A stretch of DNA of 55,331 nt from Pseudomonadota bacterium. GTDB taxonomy: Bacteria > Pseudomonadota > Alphaproteobacteria > Rhizobiales > Rhizobiaceae. Under the pieces are notes generated by a model. The model was not told the DNA's origin. It was given only the letters and a program-made list of their open reading frames with translations, and made no database searches. Below, in pieces: positions 25,243 through 33,780 of this stretch (position 1 is the stretch's first letter; each line of letters begins with the position of its first letter). A program made the translations under genes and the position numbers. The stretch is from positions 1-55,331 of the forward strand of contig JAEZXX010000013.1 in assembly GCA_023419535.1 (NCBI GenBank), written 5' to 3'.

Positions 25243-25454
25243 GCAGCACGCGCCAGCGCCTGACGCAGCACGAAGACCCGGATCGCGGAGGACAGGTTCT
25301 GGCGCTCCGTGCGCCCGGCGTCGATCGCGGCGATGAGAGCCGCGACCGGCCGCTTCTGAGCGCCGGCGATCGCCTGCAGTTCGGTCCAGAAATCGTCCTC
25401 GATGCTGATCGAGGTCGGGTGCCCACGGATCGAGATCGACCGCTTGACGATCAT
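25203..25454 (-). CDS. Ribbon-helix-helix domain protein (RHH_4 type)
   Basis: An 83-residue protein. MIVKRSISIRGHPTSISIEDDFWTELQAIA forms the ribbon and first helix of the RHH_4 family, usually found in Rhizobiales next to DUF4169 and sspB as here. It is likely a DNA-binding dimer; targets are unknown. Its start overlaps the DUF4169 stop by four bases and its last 40 bases overlap the 3' end of the AsmA gene on the other strand, including that gene's stop codon. Confidence 0.88.
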   Translation of the reverse strand: MIVKRSISIRGHPTSISIEDDFWTELQAIAGAQKRPVAALIAAIDAGRTERQNLSSAIRVFVLRQALARAAQKDGSGVTPGSP

Positions 25455-25651
25455 GTCTGCGACGGATCGTCCTCGCGCTGGCCCAGGCGGGAGCCGTCGA
25501 GCGCGGCGAGGATGCGAGCGCGCTCCGAGCCGGCCTTGGCCTTCTCGCCCTTCGTCAGGCCGAAGCAGGTGCGGTTCTCCGCCGCCTCGCGGGCCTTGGC
25601 CTCGCGAGCAAGACGCTTCTTCACCTGGCGAAGATTGACGATCTCGGCCAC
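25451..25651 (-). CDS. DUF4169 family protein
   Basis: A 66-residue, highly charged helical protein: MAEIVNLRQVKKRLAREAKAREAAENRTCFGLTKGEKAKAGSERARIL. The start MAEIVNLR and the NR..FG.TK.EK motif are typical of DUF4169, a small alphaproteobacterial family without known function. It lies seven bases downstream of sspB and overlaps the RHH gene, so the three form an operon. Confidence 0.9.
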   Translation of the reverse strand: MAEIVNLRQVKKRLAREAKAREAAENRTCFGLTKGEKAKAGSERARILAALDGSRLGQREDDPSQT

Positions 25652-25658
25652 GGCGCGA

Positions 25659-26267
25659 TCAGGGCTTCTTGCGGAACGCGTCCAGGGAGACGACCTCGGC
25701 GGACTTGTCGCCGGCCGGCTTTTCGGGCGCGGGTCTGGTTTCCGCCGCGTCCTCGCTCTTGGGCTGGGCTCCGGCCTTGGTCTTCTCGGCGGGCGCCTTG
25801 GCCGGAGGCTTGGCTGAGGCGATGGCCGTCGGCTTGGTGGCGACCGGCGCGAGGGCCACCGGCGCGTCGTCCGTCGCCCCGGTCTCCTCGCCGGAATTGG
25901 CGGCCTCGACCTCGCGGACGTCGAACTCGAGCTCGAAGTTCACCGCCGGGTCGTAGAAACCGCGGATGGCCGCGAAGGGCACGAGCAGGCGCTCGGGAAT
26001 GTCGGAGAAGGAGAGGCCGATCTCGAAGGAATTGTCGTTGACCGACAGATCCCAGTACTGGTGCTGGATGACGATCGTCATCAGCTCAGGATACTTCTCC
26101 CGCAGCCGGGTCGACAGGCGCACGCCCGGCGCCGAGGTCAGGAAGGTGATGAAGAAGTGATGCTCGCCCGGCAGGCCGGTCTTCACCACTTCGGTCAGCA
26201 CCTTGCGGATGACGCCGCGAAGCGCGTCCTGCGCCAGAATGTCGTACCGGATGAGATCCTGACCCAT
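25659..26267 (-). CDS. sspB: ClpXP adaptor SspB (alphaproteobacterial type)
   Basis: A 202-residue adaptor that binds ssrA-tagged proteins and tethers them to ClpX. The folded domain covers residues ~1-125 (MGQDLIRYDILAQDALRGVIRKVL ... GEHHFFITFLTSAPGVRLS ... VIQHQYWDLSVNDNSFEIGLSFSDIPERLLVPFAAI). A flexible Ala/Lys/Pro linker follows, ending in SAEVVSLDAFRKKP, the short C-terminal motif that contacts ClpX. It is the first protein-coding gene after the tmRNA gene on the same strand, about 170 bases downstream. Confidence 0.95.
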   Translation of the reverse strand: MGQDLIRYDILAQDALRGVIRKVLTEVVKTGLPGEHHFFITFLTSAPGVRLSTRLREKYPELMTIVIQHQYWDLSVNDNSFEIGLSFSDIPERLLVPFAAIRGFYDPAVNFELEFDVREVEAANSGEETGATDDAPVALAPVATKPTAIASAKPPAKAPAEKTKAGAQPKSEDAAETRPAPEKPAGDKSAEVVSLDAFRKKP

Positions 26268-26439
26268 GCCTGTCCAGTCTTCGCCCTATTCGCGATCCTC
26301 GGATGGTGCCGGCGCGAACGGCGCGCGGAGCCGAAACGTTCCGGCGACGGGCGCGGGACGAACGGAGCTGAGGATCCTTCCCGGCTCAGTCATAGCCGGT
26401 CGGGCGGGCGTGTGTGAAGGGGAGAGGCGAGGCAAATGA

Positions 26440-26758
26440 AGTGGAGGCTTCTGTTGCCAGGTGCCTCCGGACCCCGCCTGAGAGTGCGAACCCCCAGGGC
26501 TTGATTTGAAGCTATCGCACCGCTTTACGCGGCGAGACGTGCTTCCGCATAGTTGTCGTTGGCAACTACTTTGTCAGCCCGATAACGGTGGTACCATGCC
26601 GAGCGAAAGTTCGATCTTTACACCCTCGTCGATCCTATTTCGCCCCCGCCTCAAACCACCGTTTCGGGTGGGTTCAGGTGGAGGCGCCGGGTACCGCCCC
26701 CGGGTCCGAATGGCTTATTGCATCGTCCGTTTATCGCCATAGCCGGGCGAACCCGGCA
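26440..26758 (-). ncRNA. ssrA: tmRNA, circularly permuted two-piece alphaproteobacterial form
   Basis: Rescues stalled ribosomes and adds a degradation tag. The tag frame (26563 to the TAA at 26525-26527) encodes ANDNYAEARLAA, preceded by AGTT and followed by the charged alanine logic, giving AANDNYAEARLAA, the Rhizobiales tag. The gene is permuted: the acceptor piece comes first, ending GCGCCTCCACC at ~26677-26687; a spacer (~26653-26676) follows; then the coding piece opens GAGGCGGGGGCGAAATAGGATCGAC from ~26652. The coding piece closes with the hairpin GGAGGC...GCCTCC at 26444-26467. Maturation should excise the spacer. Ends are approximate. Confidence 0.93.
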
Positions 26759-26764
26759 GACACG

Positions 26765-26793
26765 AATATAGGGGAAGGACGGGCCGATCGGAA
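26765..26793 (-). promoter_or_regulatory. Probable promoter of ssrA
   Basis: On the minus strand TTCCGA (26793-26788) and TATATT (26770-26765) are separated by 17 bases. The -10 is good and the -35 only partial. Transcription would begin near 26758, just where the acceptor piece starts. Confidence 0.45.
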
Positions 26794-26805
26794 GGGGCGA
26801 CGACG

Positions 26806-26852
26806 CTTCATCCTTCTCCCCTCGGGGAGAATGTCCCGGCAGGGGGATGAGG
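26806..26852. repeat. Rhizobiales intergenic palindromic repeat
   Basis: Core TTCTCCCC-TC-GGGGAGAA (26814-26831) framed by CATCC (26809) and GGATG (26845), followed by CGGCAGGGGGATGAGG. From memory this arrangement (CATCC-TTCTCCCC...GGGGAGAA-...-CGGCAGG-GGATGAGG) is a dispersed intergenic repeat in many Rhizobiales chromosomes. Only one copy is seen in the window. Confidence 0.6.
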
Positions 26853-27072
26853 GCATCGTCAGGCGCCTCGGGTCGGCAAGGCGAATGGCGGAGGAGTCCG
26901 GTGTCCACAGAATCCTGCCCTGGCTAAGGTGCTGATGCAGCATGATCGGCGCCGTCCGGAGCGATGCAAGGCGACCTCTGTGGCCGCCTCGTCCTCGACA
27001 ACGCCGCCACCGAACGAAACTGTCCCCGCTTCGTTGTCCGAAGGATCGGGCGGTTTCAGCCAAAGGCGGCCC
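26853..27072. other. Leader region of thyA
   Basis: About 220 bases between the repeat and thyA, continuing the ~310-base gap after the tmRNA promoter. No convincing gene or promoter pair was found; the thyA ribosome site (AAAGGCGG at 27063-27069) lies at its end. Confidence 0.4.
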
Positions 27073-27867
27073 ATGCGCCAATACCTCGATCTTCTGTCCA
27101 AGGTGATGGACGACGGCACCGATCGCGGCGACCGCACCGGCACGGGCACGCGCTCGATTTTCGGCCATCAGATGCGCTTCGATCTCGCCGAGGGCTTCCC
27201 GCTCGTCACCACGAAGCGGCTGCACATCCGCTCGATCGTCCACGAGCTTCTCTGGTTCCTGAAGGGCGACACCAACATCGCCTATCTCAAAGCCAACGGC
27301 GTCCGGATCTGGGACGAATGGGCCGACGCGGACGGCAATCTCGGCCCCGTCTACGGCTCGCAGTGGCGCTCCTGGCCGACCCGAGACGGCAAGGGAATCG
27401 ACCAGATATCGAGCGTGGTGGAGGCCATCCGCACCAATCCGAACTCGCGCCGGCTGATCGTCTCGGCCTGGAACCCGGAGCAGGTGGACGCGATGGCGCT
27501 GCCGCCCTGCCACTGCCTGTTCCAGTTCTACGTGGCGAACGGCCGGCTCTCCTGCCAGCTCTATCAGCGCTCCGCCGACATCTTCCTCGGCGTGCCCTTC
27601 AACATCGCGTCCTACGCGCTGCTGACGGCGATGGTGGCGCAGGTCTGCGACCTCGAGCCCGGCGAGTTCGTGCACACCTTCGGGGACGCGCATCTCTACC
27701 ACAATCACTTCGAGCAGGCCCGCCTGCAGCTGACGCGCGAGCCGCTGCCCCTGCCGCGGCTGAAGCTGAACCCGGAGGTGCGGGACCTCTTCGCCTTCCG
27801 CTTCGAGGACATCGCGGTCGTAGGCTACGAGGCGCACGAGACCATCCGCGCCCCGATCGCGGTCTGA
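27073..27867 (+). CDS. thyA: Thymidylate synthase ThyA
   Basis: Methylates dUMP to dTMP using methylene-tetrahydrofolate. The 264-residue length matches the Escherichia coli enzyme exactly and the nucleophile is Cys146 in ALPPCHCLFQFY. Other landmarks: MRQYLDLLSKVMDDGTDRGDRTGTGT, the dUMP-binding YQRSADIFLGVPFNIASYALL and the C-terminal APIAV. AAAGGCGG fits ATG 27073; longer upstream frames lack family similarity. folA follows after five bases, so the dihydrofolate produced here is reduced by its operon partner. Confidence 0.97.
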   Translation: MRQYLDLLSKVMDDGTDRGDRTGTGTRSIFGHQMRFDLAEGFPLVTTKRLHIRSIVHELLWFLKGDTNIAYLKANGVRIWDEWADADGNLGPVYGSQWRSWPTRDGKGIDQISSVVEAIRTNPNSRRLIVSAWNPEQVDAMALPPCHCLFQFYVANGRLSCQLYQRSADIFLGVPFNIASYALLTAMVAQVCDLEPGEFVHTFGDAHLYHNHFEQARLQLTREPLPLPRLKLNPEVRDLFAFRFEDIAVVGYEAHETIRAPIAV

Positions 27868-27872
27868 GCGCG

Positions 27873-28424
27873 ATGTTCGAGTACGAAGGCCGCCGCTTCA
27901 CGGTCGTCGCCGTCGTCGCGATGGCGCGGAACGGCGTCATCGGCCAGGACGGCGGCATGCCCTGGACCCTGAAGGCGGACCTGAAGCGCTACCGGGCCCT
28001 CACCATGGGGCGCCCGATGATCATGGGGCGCAAGACGCTGGTCTCGATCGGCCGGCTTCTCGATGGCCGCGACACGGTGGTCGTGACGCGTTCGGGGCAG
28101 GCCCCGGTGACAGGTGCGCATGTCGCCGGCGATGCCGAGGAGGCTCTGGAGGTTGCCGCGAGGCTTGCGGAAGCGCGCGGAACGAACGAGATCGCCATCG
28201 TCGGCGGCGCCGAGATCTACCGGCTGTTCCTCGATCGAACGGACCGCATCGAGATGACGCGCATCGACGCGGAGCCGGACGGCGACACCGTCTTTCCCAC
28301 GCTCTTGGAAGGAGACTGGATCGCGGAGGATCGCGGGGCGATGGAGCGAGGGCCCTCCGACACGGCCGACGCGCGCTACATCACTTTGTCGCGAAGCAAC
28401 GCGCCGAGGACCGGACAAGCATAA
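27873..28424 (+). CDS. folA: Dihydrofolate reductase
   Basis: Regenerates tetrahydrofolate from dihydrofolate with NADPH. The 183-residue protein has the family start VVAVVAMARNGVIGQDGGMPWTLKADLKRYRALTMGRPMIMGRKT, including the substrate-contacting Asp/Trp region, the NADPH-binding TVVVTRSG and IAIVGGAEIYRLFL, and the C-terminal strand. Its ATG is five bases after the thyA stop, so the genes are surely co-transcribed. Confidence 0.95.
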   Translation: MFEYEGRRFTVVAVVAMARNGVIGQDGGMPWTLKADLKRYRALTMGRPMIMGRKTLVSIGRLLDGRDTVVVTRSGQAPVTGAHVAGDAEEALEVAARLAEARGTNEIAIVGGAEIYRLFLDRTDRIEMTRIDAEPDGDTVFPTLLEGDWIAEDRGAMERGPSDTADARYITLSRSNAPRTGQA

Positions 28425-28524
28425 AGGGGTCCGTTCTGGGTCCGGCGGCGGGCGGTCGCATCGGCTGATGGTAACCAAGCGTCGACCAACAGTCGTGTCG
28501 CAGGCCGAAAGCCGGGTCGTTTCA

Positions 28525-28553
28525 TTGAATTGACCCGATCGCCTTCCTATAAG
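28525..28553 (+). promoter_or_regulatory. Sigma-70-type promoter for hflKC
   Basis: TTGAAT (28525-28530), exactly 17 bases, then TATAAG (28548-28553). This is the best housekeeping promoter I see in the window. It gives a leader of about 60 bases before hflK and separates hflKC from thyA-folA. Confidence 0.65.
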
Positions 28554-28620
28554 GTCGACAGCGGTGAACGGCGGGGCCTCCCGACGGTTCCGGAATTTCT
28601 TGTCGATCGGAAGGACATCC

Positions 28621-29862
28621 ATGCCCTGGAGCAATCAGACCGGGAACGGCGGCTGGAAAGGCGGCGGCAGCGGCGGGCCGTGGGGGCAGGGACCCCAGGG
28701 GCCGCGTCCCGGCGGTGGCGGGGGTGGCAACGGCGGCGGCTCGCCGGACCTCGAGGAGATCCTTCGCCGAGGTCAGGACCGTCTGCGCCGGGCGCTGCCC
28801 GGCGGGGGCGGCGGCGGCGGCATGGGTGCCGGCGGCGGGCTGGCGCTCGGCGGCCTCGTCGTGGCGGGCCTCGCGGCGATCTGGCTCTTCAACTCCGTGC
28901 ACATCGTCGAGCCGGACGAGGTAGGCGTCGAGCTGATGTTCGGCCAGCCGCAGGAGGGTGTCCTCGAACCCGGCCTGCACTTCATCTTCTGGCCCGTCCA
29001 GACGCTGGAGACCGTGCCTTCGGTCGAGAACCAGATGCCGATCGGCCAGACCGCGCAGCAGCAGGGCAACGCGACGGGCCTCATGCTCTCGGGCGACCAG
29101 AACCTCGTCGACGTGCAGTTCTCGGTCCTCTACCAGGTCTACGATCCGCAGGCCTTCCTCTTCAATGTCGACGATCCGCAGGGCATGATGCGGCAGGTGG
29201 CCGAGAGCGCCATGCGCGAGGTCGTCGGCCGCTCGCGCGTCGAGGCCCTGTTCCGCGACGACCGCGTCGGCATCGCGCAGGAGGTGCAGACGATCACGCA
29301 GCAGACGCTCGACGCCTACGGCGCGGGTCTGCGGGTCAACGCCATCGCCATCGAGGACACCGCGCCGCCCTCCGAGGTCGCCAGCGCCTTCGACGAGGTG
29401 CAGCGCGCCCGGCAGGACCAGACCCGCTTCGTCAACGAGGCGACGCAGTACCAGAACCAGCGCCTCGGGCAGGCGCGCTCGGAGGCGGTGCAGATCCGTG
29501 AGGACGCGGCCGCCTACCGCAACCGCGTCGTCCAGGAGGCGACCGGTGAATCGCAGCGCTTCACCGCCATCCTCACCGAATACGAGCTGGCGCCCGACGT
29601 GACGCGCCGACGCCTGTATCTGGAGACGATGCAGGACATTCTCGGCGATTCGAACATGGTCATCGTCGACGAACGGGCCGCCGGCGGCCAGGGCGTCGTG
29701 CCCTATCTGCCGCTGACCGAGGTCGAGCGGCAGAGCCAGCAGCGCCAGCAGCGCGATCAGCAGAACCGACAGAACCAGCAGACGCCGTCGAACGGACAGC
29801 AGTCCGGACCGAACATCTCCTCGGTCGGCGGCACCCAGGCTCTCGCCCAGGGAGGCAACTGA
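28621..29862 (+). CDS. hflK: HflK, FtsH protease modulator subunit
   Basis: SPFH-family membrane protein that assembles with HflC into a large cage around the FtsH protease. The 413 residues comprise a Gly/Asn/Trp-rich cytoplasmic start (MPWSNQTGNGGWKGGG...), one membrane helix (~78-98, LALGGLVVAGLAAIWLF), the SPFH domain from VEPDEVGVELMFGQPQEGVLEPGLHFIFWPV, then a coiled coil (QNQRLGQARSEAVQIREDAAAYR) and a Gln-rich tail. ATG 28621 (MPWSNQ) is the conserved start, with GGAAGGA before it. hflC overlaps its stop. Confidence 0.95.
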   Translation: MPWSNQTGNGGWKGGGSGGPWGQGPQGPRPGGGGGGNGGGSPDLEEILRRGQDRLRRALPGGGGGGGMGAGGGLALGGLVVAGLAAIWLFNSVHIVEPDEVGVELMFGQPQEGVLEPGLHFIFWPVQTLETVPSVENQMPIGQTAQQQGNATGLMLSGDQNLVDVQFSVLYQVYDPQAFLFNVDDPQGMMRQVAESAMREVVGRSRVEALFRDDRVGIAQEVQTITQQTLDAYGAGLRVNAIAIEDTAPPSEVASAFDEVQRARQDQTRFVNEATQYQNQRLGQARSEAVQIREDAAAYRNRVVQEATGESQRFTAILTEYELAPDVTRRRLYLETMQDILGDSNMVIVDERAAGGQGVVPYLPLTEVERQSQQRQQRDQQNRQNQQTPSNGQQSGPNISSVGGTQALAQGGN

Positions 29863-31061
29863 TGAGCAACCGCGCCTACGCTCTCATCGCCGTCCTCGCG
29901 GTCGGCCTCTTCGTCCTCTACAACTCGCTCTTCGTGGTGAACGAGCGCGAGAAGGCGATCGTCCTTCGTTTCGGCGAAATCCAGCGGGTGATCGACGATC
30001 CGGGCCTCTACTTCAAGTTGCCCTTCACCTTCGCGCGCGCCGACAACGTCCAGAAGCTCTCCGACCGTCTGCAGCGGCTCGACCTGGAGCAGCTGCGCGT
30101 GCAGACGGCAGAAGGCCTGTTCTACCAGGTCGACGCGTTCCTGGCCTATCGCATCCAGGATGCCGGTCGCTTCCGTCAGCAGGTCGCCGGGGGCTCTCTT
30201 GAGCTGGCCGAGCAGCGCCTTCGCACTCGCTTCGATTCGGCGATCCGCGCCGTCTACGGCCGTCGCTCCTTCGAGGCGGCGCTGTCGGAAGAGCGTCAGG
30301 CCATGATGGTCGAGGTGCGAGACCAGATCCGCCCTGAGGCCGACAATCTCGGCCTGTCGCTCGACGACGTGCGCATCCGTCGCACCGATCTGACCGAGGA
30401 CGTCGCGGCGCAGACCTACGAGCGCATGCGCGCCGAGCGTCTGGCGGAGGCCGAGGGCCTTCGCGCCAACGGACAGGTCGCGGCGCGCGAGATCCGCGCT
30501 GCGGCCGACCGCGAGGTCTCCGAGACGGTGGCGGGCGCCCAGCGCGACGCGCAGATCCTGCAGGGCGAGGGCGACGCCGAGCGCAACGCCATCTTCGCCT
30601 CGGCCTTCGGCGCGAACCCGGAGTTCTTCGAGTTCTACCGCTCGATGCAGGCCTATCGCGGCGCGATGGAGAACGCCGGCACGACCATGGTCCTGTCGCC
30701 GGATTCGGACTTCTTCCGCTACTTCAACGCCGACGTCGCGCTGGCGACCACGGGCAACGGCGCGGCGACGCCGCCGCCTGCGGCTCCCGCTCCGGCTCCC
30801 GCCGCGGGCGGCACCGAGGCCGAGGGTGCGGAGATCCCGGCGACCGGCGGCGAGACCGCGCCGCTGAGCCCCGCCGCCGAGGAGGCGCGCCAGCGCGCCG
30901 AAGAGGCCGCCCGCGCAATCACCGCCGGCGAGGAGCCGCCTTCCATCATGGCGCCGACGCCCGGCGCCGAGGGCGAGGCGGCCGAGGAGCCCGAGACGGG
31001 CCTTCCGCCGATCGAGCCGGAGGTTCAGCCCGGCGAAGTCGCCCCGGCGCCCGCCAACTGA
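29862..31061 (+). CDS. hflC: HflC, FtsH protease modulator subunit
   Basis: Partner of HflK: one N-terminal membrane helix (AYALIAVLAVGLFVLYNSLFVV), SPFH domain (NEREKAIVLRFGEIQRVIDDPGLYFKLPF), the conserved TYERMRAERLAEAEGLRANGQ, and FFEFYRSMQAYR before the end of the folded part (~residue 290). The last ~105 residues are an Ala/Pro/Glu-rich tail not needed for the fold, longer than in enteric HflC (total 399 against about 330). The start shares one base with the hflK stop (TGATG). A strong terminator follows. Confidence 0.95.
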   Translation: MSNRAYALIAVLAVGLFVLYNSLFVVNEREKAIVLRFGEIQRVIDDPGLYFKLPFTFARADNVQKLSDRLQRLDLEQLRVQTAEGLFYQVDAFLAYRIQDAGRFRQQVAGGSLELAEQRLRTRFDSAIRAVYGRRSFEAALSEERQAMMVEVRDQIRPEADNLGLSLDDVRIRRTDLTEDVAAQTYERMRAERLAEAEGLRANGQVAAREIRAAADREVSETVAGAQRDAQILQGEGDAERNAIFASAFGANPEFFEFYRSMQAYRGAMENAGTTMVLSPDSDFFRYFNADVALATTGNGAATPPPAAPAPAPAAGGTEAEGAEIPATGGETAPLSPAAEEARQRAEEAARAITAGEEPPSIMAPTPGAEGEAAEEPETGLPPIEPEVQPGEVAPAPAN

Positions 31062-31065
31062 GAAC

Positions 31066-31100
31066 GAAAACGCCCGCCCTCCGGCGGGCGTTTTCGCGTT
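31066..31100 (+). terminator. Rho-independent terminator after hflC
   Basis: Perfect 13-bp stem GAAAACGCCCGCC (31066-31078) with GGCGGGCGTTTTC (31083-31095), four-base loop CTCC.. and a T-rich descending arm. Confidence 0.88.
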
Positions 31101-31288
31101 CGAGGGGCGAAGTGCGGCGCATCCCTTGTTTCAGACGCTTTCCTCGGGCTTCGTGTCGCCGGACGGAAAAGCCTCGCGGGGCCGGTCGCGCGGTCGATTC
31201 GAAAGCATCATGCCGGCGGACGCCGCGTTCGGTTCTCCGACAGGACTGGACCGGTGAGGAATTGCCGCCTCGCATTCGAGGGGATGGA

Positions 31289-32881
31289 ATGGCGACCAAA
31301 CGATCCGCGCTCGCCGGCGTCTGCGCGCTGGCCCTTCTGTCGACAGGCGGCGTATCGCTGGCGCAGGGCGTGATCGCGCCGCCGCCGGAAGGGCAGCCGA
31401 TCGCGCCCCAGCCGCCCGTGGCCGAGACGGTGACCCCGAACGCCGAGGGCGTGCCCGTCGGCAGCGCGCAGCCGCGCATGCAGGGGCCGGCCTCCGTGGC
31501 CGACCTGGCCGAGGGGCTCCTCGACGCGGTCGTCAACATCTCCACGGCCCAGAACGTCCGGGCGGCCGGGCGAGGCTTGCCGCCGATGGCCGCGCCGGAC
31601 GGCTCGCCCCTGCAGGAGTTCTTCGACGACCTCCTGGACGAGGGCGATCGCGCCTCGCGGCAGAACCGCTCGCTCGGCTCGGGCTTCGTCGTCGATCCGG
31701 CCGGACTGATCGTCACCAACAATCACGTCATCGACGGCGCGGACGAGATCACCGTCAACTTCGCCGACGGTTCGGCTCTGGAGGCGAGCGTCGTCGGGGT
31801 CGACCCCAAGACCGACATCGCGGTCCTGCGCGTCGAGCCTGACGAGCCGCTCGCCGCGGTCGAGTTCGGCGACTCGCAGGCGGTGCGCATCGGCGACTGG
31901 GTGATGGCGATCGGCAACCCGTTCGGGCTCGGCGGCTCCGTCTCGGTCGGCATCGTCTCGGCGCGCGGCCGGCGCATCGCCGACGGCCCCTACGAGGACT
32001 TCATCCAGACGGACGCCGCCATCAACCGCGGCAATTCCGGCGGTCCGCTCTTCGACATGTACGGTCGGGTGATCGGCATCAACACGGCGATCATATCGCC
32101 GACCGGCGGCTCCATCGGCATCGGCTTCTCGATCCCCGCGCTCCTGGCCGAAAACGTCGTCTCGCAGCTCTCCGAGTTCGGGGAGACGCGGCGCGGCTGG
32201 CTGGGCATTCGCCTCCAGACGGTCAGCGAGGACATCGCCGAGGGGCTCGGCTTCGAGGGAACGCAAGGCGCGCTGGTGACCGGGATCATCCCGGACGGGC
32301 CCTCGGACACGGGGACGATCGAGATCGGCGACGTCATCGTCGGCTTCGACGGCCGTGAGGTCGCGAGCTCCCGCGATCTACCGCGGATCGTCGCCGAGAC
32401 GCCGGTCGGCAAGACGGTAACGGTCCGGCTTCTGCGCAAGGCGAGCCTCGAGGCGCCGATGGAGGAGATTGCGGTCGAGGTCACGCTCGGTCGGCTGGAG
32501 GATGGCGAAGCGCTGATGGAGGCCGAGCAGGCGGGCGAGGACGGCGGATCGGCCGAGGACGAGGCGACGGACGAGGGCGCCGACCGATCCACGCTCGGCC
32601 TTCGGCTGCGTGCGCTCGACGAGGCCGCCCGCGAGGAATTCGGGATTGCCGAGACCGTCGAGGGGCTCCTGATCGTCGAAATCGATCCGCGCTCGCCGGC
32701 GCTCGAGGCCGAGCTGGAGCCCGGTCAGGTGGTCGTCGAGGTCGGGCAGGAGCGGGTCGCGGATGCCGAGGCATTCACCGAGCGGCTCGGCCAGCTGCGC
32801 TCCTCCGGCCAGCGCAACGCGGCGATGCTCGTCGCCGCCCCGAACGGCGACCTCCGCTTCGTGGTGCTGCCGTTGGACTGA
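31289..32881 (+). CDS. DegP/HtrA-type periplasmic serine protease (DegQ-like)
   Basis: Removes damaged envelope proteins. The 530 residues comprise a signal peptide (KRSALAGVCALALLSTGGVSLAQG), a Pro-rich stretch, the trypsin-like domain with the triad His146 (TNNHVIDGA), Asp176 (KTDIAVLRV) and Ser250 (RGNSGGPLFDMYG), and two PDZ domains (GWLGIRLQTVSEDIAEGLGF and LGLRLRALDEAAREEFGI) joined by an acidic linker. ATG 31289 has GAGGGG upstream and gives a proper signal peptide. Its position after hflKC, the other envelope proteolysis genes, is conserved in Rhizobiales. Converges on serB with four bases between stops. Confidence 0.94.
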   Translation: MATKRSALAGVCALALLSTGGVSLAQGVIAPPPEGQPIAPQPPVAETVTPNAEGVPVGSAQPRMQGPASVADLAEGLLDAVVNISTAQNVRAAGRGLPPMAAPDGSPLQEFFDDLLDEGDRASRQNRSLGSGFVVDPAGLIVTNNHVIDGADEITVNFADGSALEASVVGVDPKTDIAVLRVEPDEPLAAVEFGDSQAVRIGDWVMAIGNPFGLGGSVSVGIVSARGRRIADGPYEDFIQTDAAINRGNSGGPLFDMYGRVIGINTAIISPTGGSIGIGFSIPALLAENVVSQLSEFGETRRGWLGIRLQTVSEDIAEGLGFEGTQGALVTGIIPDGPSDTGTIEIGDVIVGFDGREVASSRDLPRIVAETPVGKTVTVRLLRKASLEAPMEEIAVEVTLGRLEDGEALMEAEQAGEDGGSAEDEATDEGADRSTLGLRLRALDEAAREEFGIAETVEGLLIVEIDPRSPALEAELEPGQVVVEVGQERVADAEAFTERLGQLRSSGQRNAAMLVAAPNGDLRFVVLPLD

Positions 32882-32885
32882 TGGT

Positions 32886-33767
32886 TCAGCGCGCGAACTC
32901 GCTCGCCCGGTAGCCCTGCAGGAAGAGGAGCGCGGTCAGGTCTCCGTGCCGGATGCGGTGCGGCGCCTGCTCCGCGACCGCCGGCTTGGCGTGAAGAGCG
33001 ACGCCGGTTCCGGCCGCGAGGATCATCGGCAGATCGTTCGCCCCGTCGCCCACCGCGATGGCGTCGGCCGCCGTCAGTCCCTTTGCGGAGGCGATCTCGT
33101 GGAGCGCGGTCAGCTTCGCCTCCGCGCCGAGAATGGGCTGGGCGACGGTGCCGGAGAGCTTGCCGTCCGCGACCTCGAGGAGATTGGCGCGGTTCTCGTC
33201 GAAGCCGAGCCGCTCGCCGACGACGCGCGTGAAGGCGGTGAAGCCGCCCGAGACGAGCGCCGTCCAGGCGCCGTTCGCGCGCATCGTCGCGACCAGCTCC
33301 CGTCCGCCGTCGGCGATATGGATCCGCGTGTCGATGACGTGGCCGATCGTGGATTCCGGCAGGTCCTTCAGGAGCGCCACACGTTCCCGAAGTGCGGGCT
33401 CGAAGGCGATCTCGCCGTTCATCGCGCGCGCGGTGATGGCCGCGACCGCGCCCTTGAGGCCGAGTTCGGCGGCGAGTTCGTCGATGCACTCCTCCTCGAT
33501 CATGGTCGAATCCATGTCGGCGAGGAGAAGGCGCTTGCGCCGCCCCGCCTGCCGTTGCACGACGACGTCGATCGCCGCCTCGCGGGCGAGGTCGTCGAGC
33601 TCGCGCCGCACCGCGTCCCCGATCGGCTCGGCGGTGACGAGGTCGCAGGCGACCTCGTCCTCCAGCCAATGCAGCTCGGCCTCGCCGACGATGTCGAGCG
33701 CCTGTGCGGCGAGGGGACGGGTGACGCGCGGATCGCGGCGTGCGGAGATCAGCGTTGCGACGAACAT
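32886..33767 (-). CDS. serB: Phosphoserine phosphatase SerB
   Basis: Last step of serine synthesis, a haloacid-dehalogenase-fold phosphatase. The 293-residue protein has an N-terminal ~75-residue regulatory-like region, then the catalytic Asp84 and Asp86 in LLLADMDSTMIEEECIDELA, motif II Ser/Gly in WTALVSGGFTAFT, the motif III lysine in LSGTVAQPILGAEAKL and motif IV AIAVGDGANDLPMI. Its start codon is only 13 bases from that of miaA on the other strand, so the promoter of each gene must lie in or at the start of the other. Confidence 0.95.
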   Translation of the reverse strand: MFVATLISARRDPRVTRPLAAQALDIVGEAELHWLEDEVACDLVTAEPIGDAVRRELDDLAREAAIDVVVQRQAGRRKRLLLADMDSTMIEEECIDELAAELGLKGAVAAITARAMNGEIAFEPALRERVALLKDLPESTIGHVIDTRIHIADGGRELVATMRANGAWTALVSGGFTAFTRVVGERLGFDENRANLLEVADGKLSGTVAQPILGAEAKLTALHEIASAKGLTAADAIAVGDGANDLPMILAAGTGVALHAKPAVAEQAPHRIRHGDLTALLFLQGYRASEFAR

Positions 33768-33780
33768 CGGAAGGCGGGCC

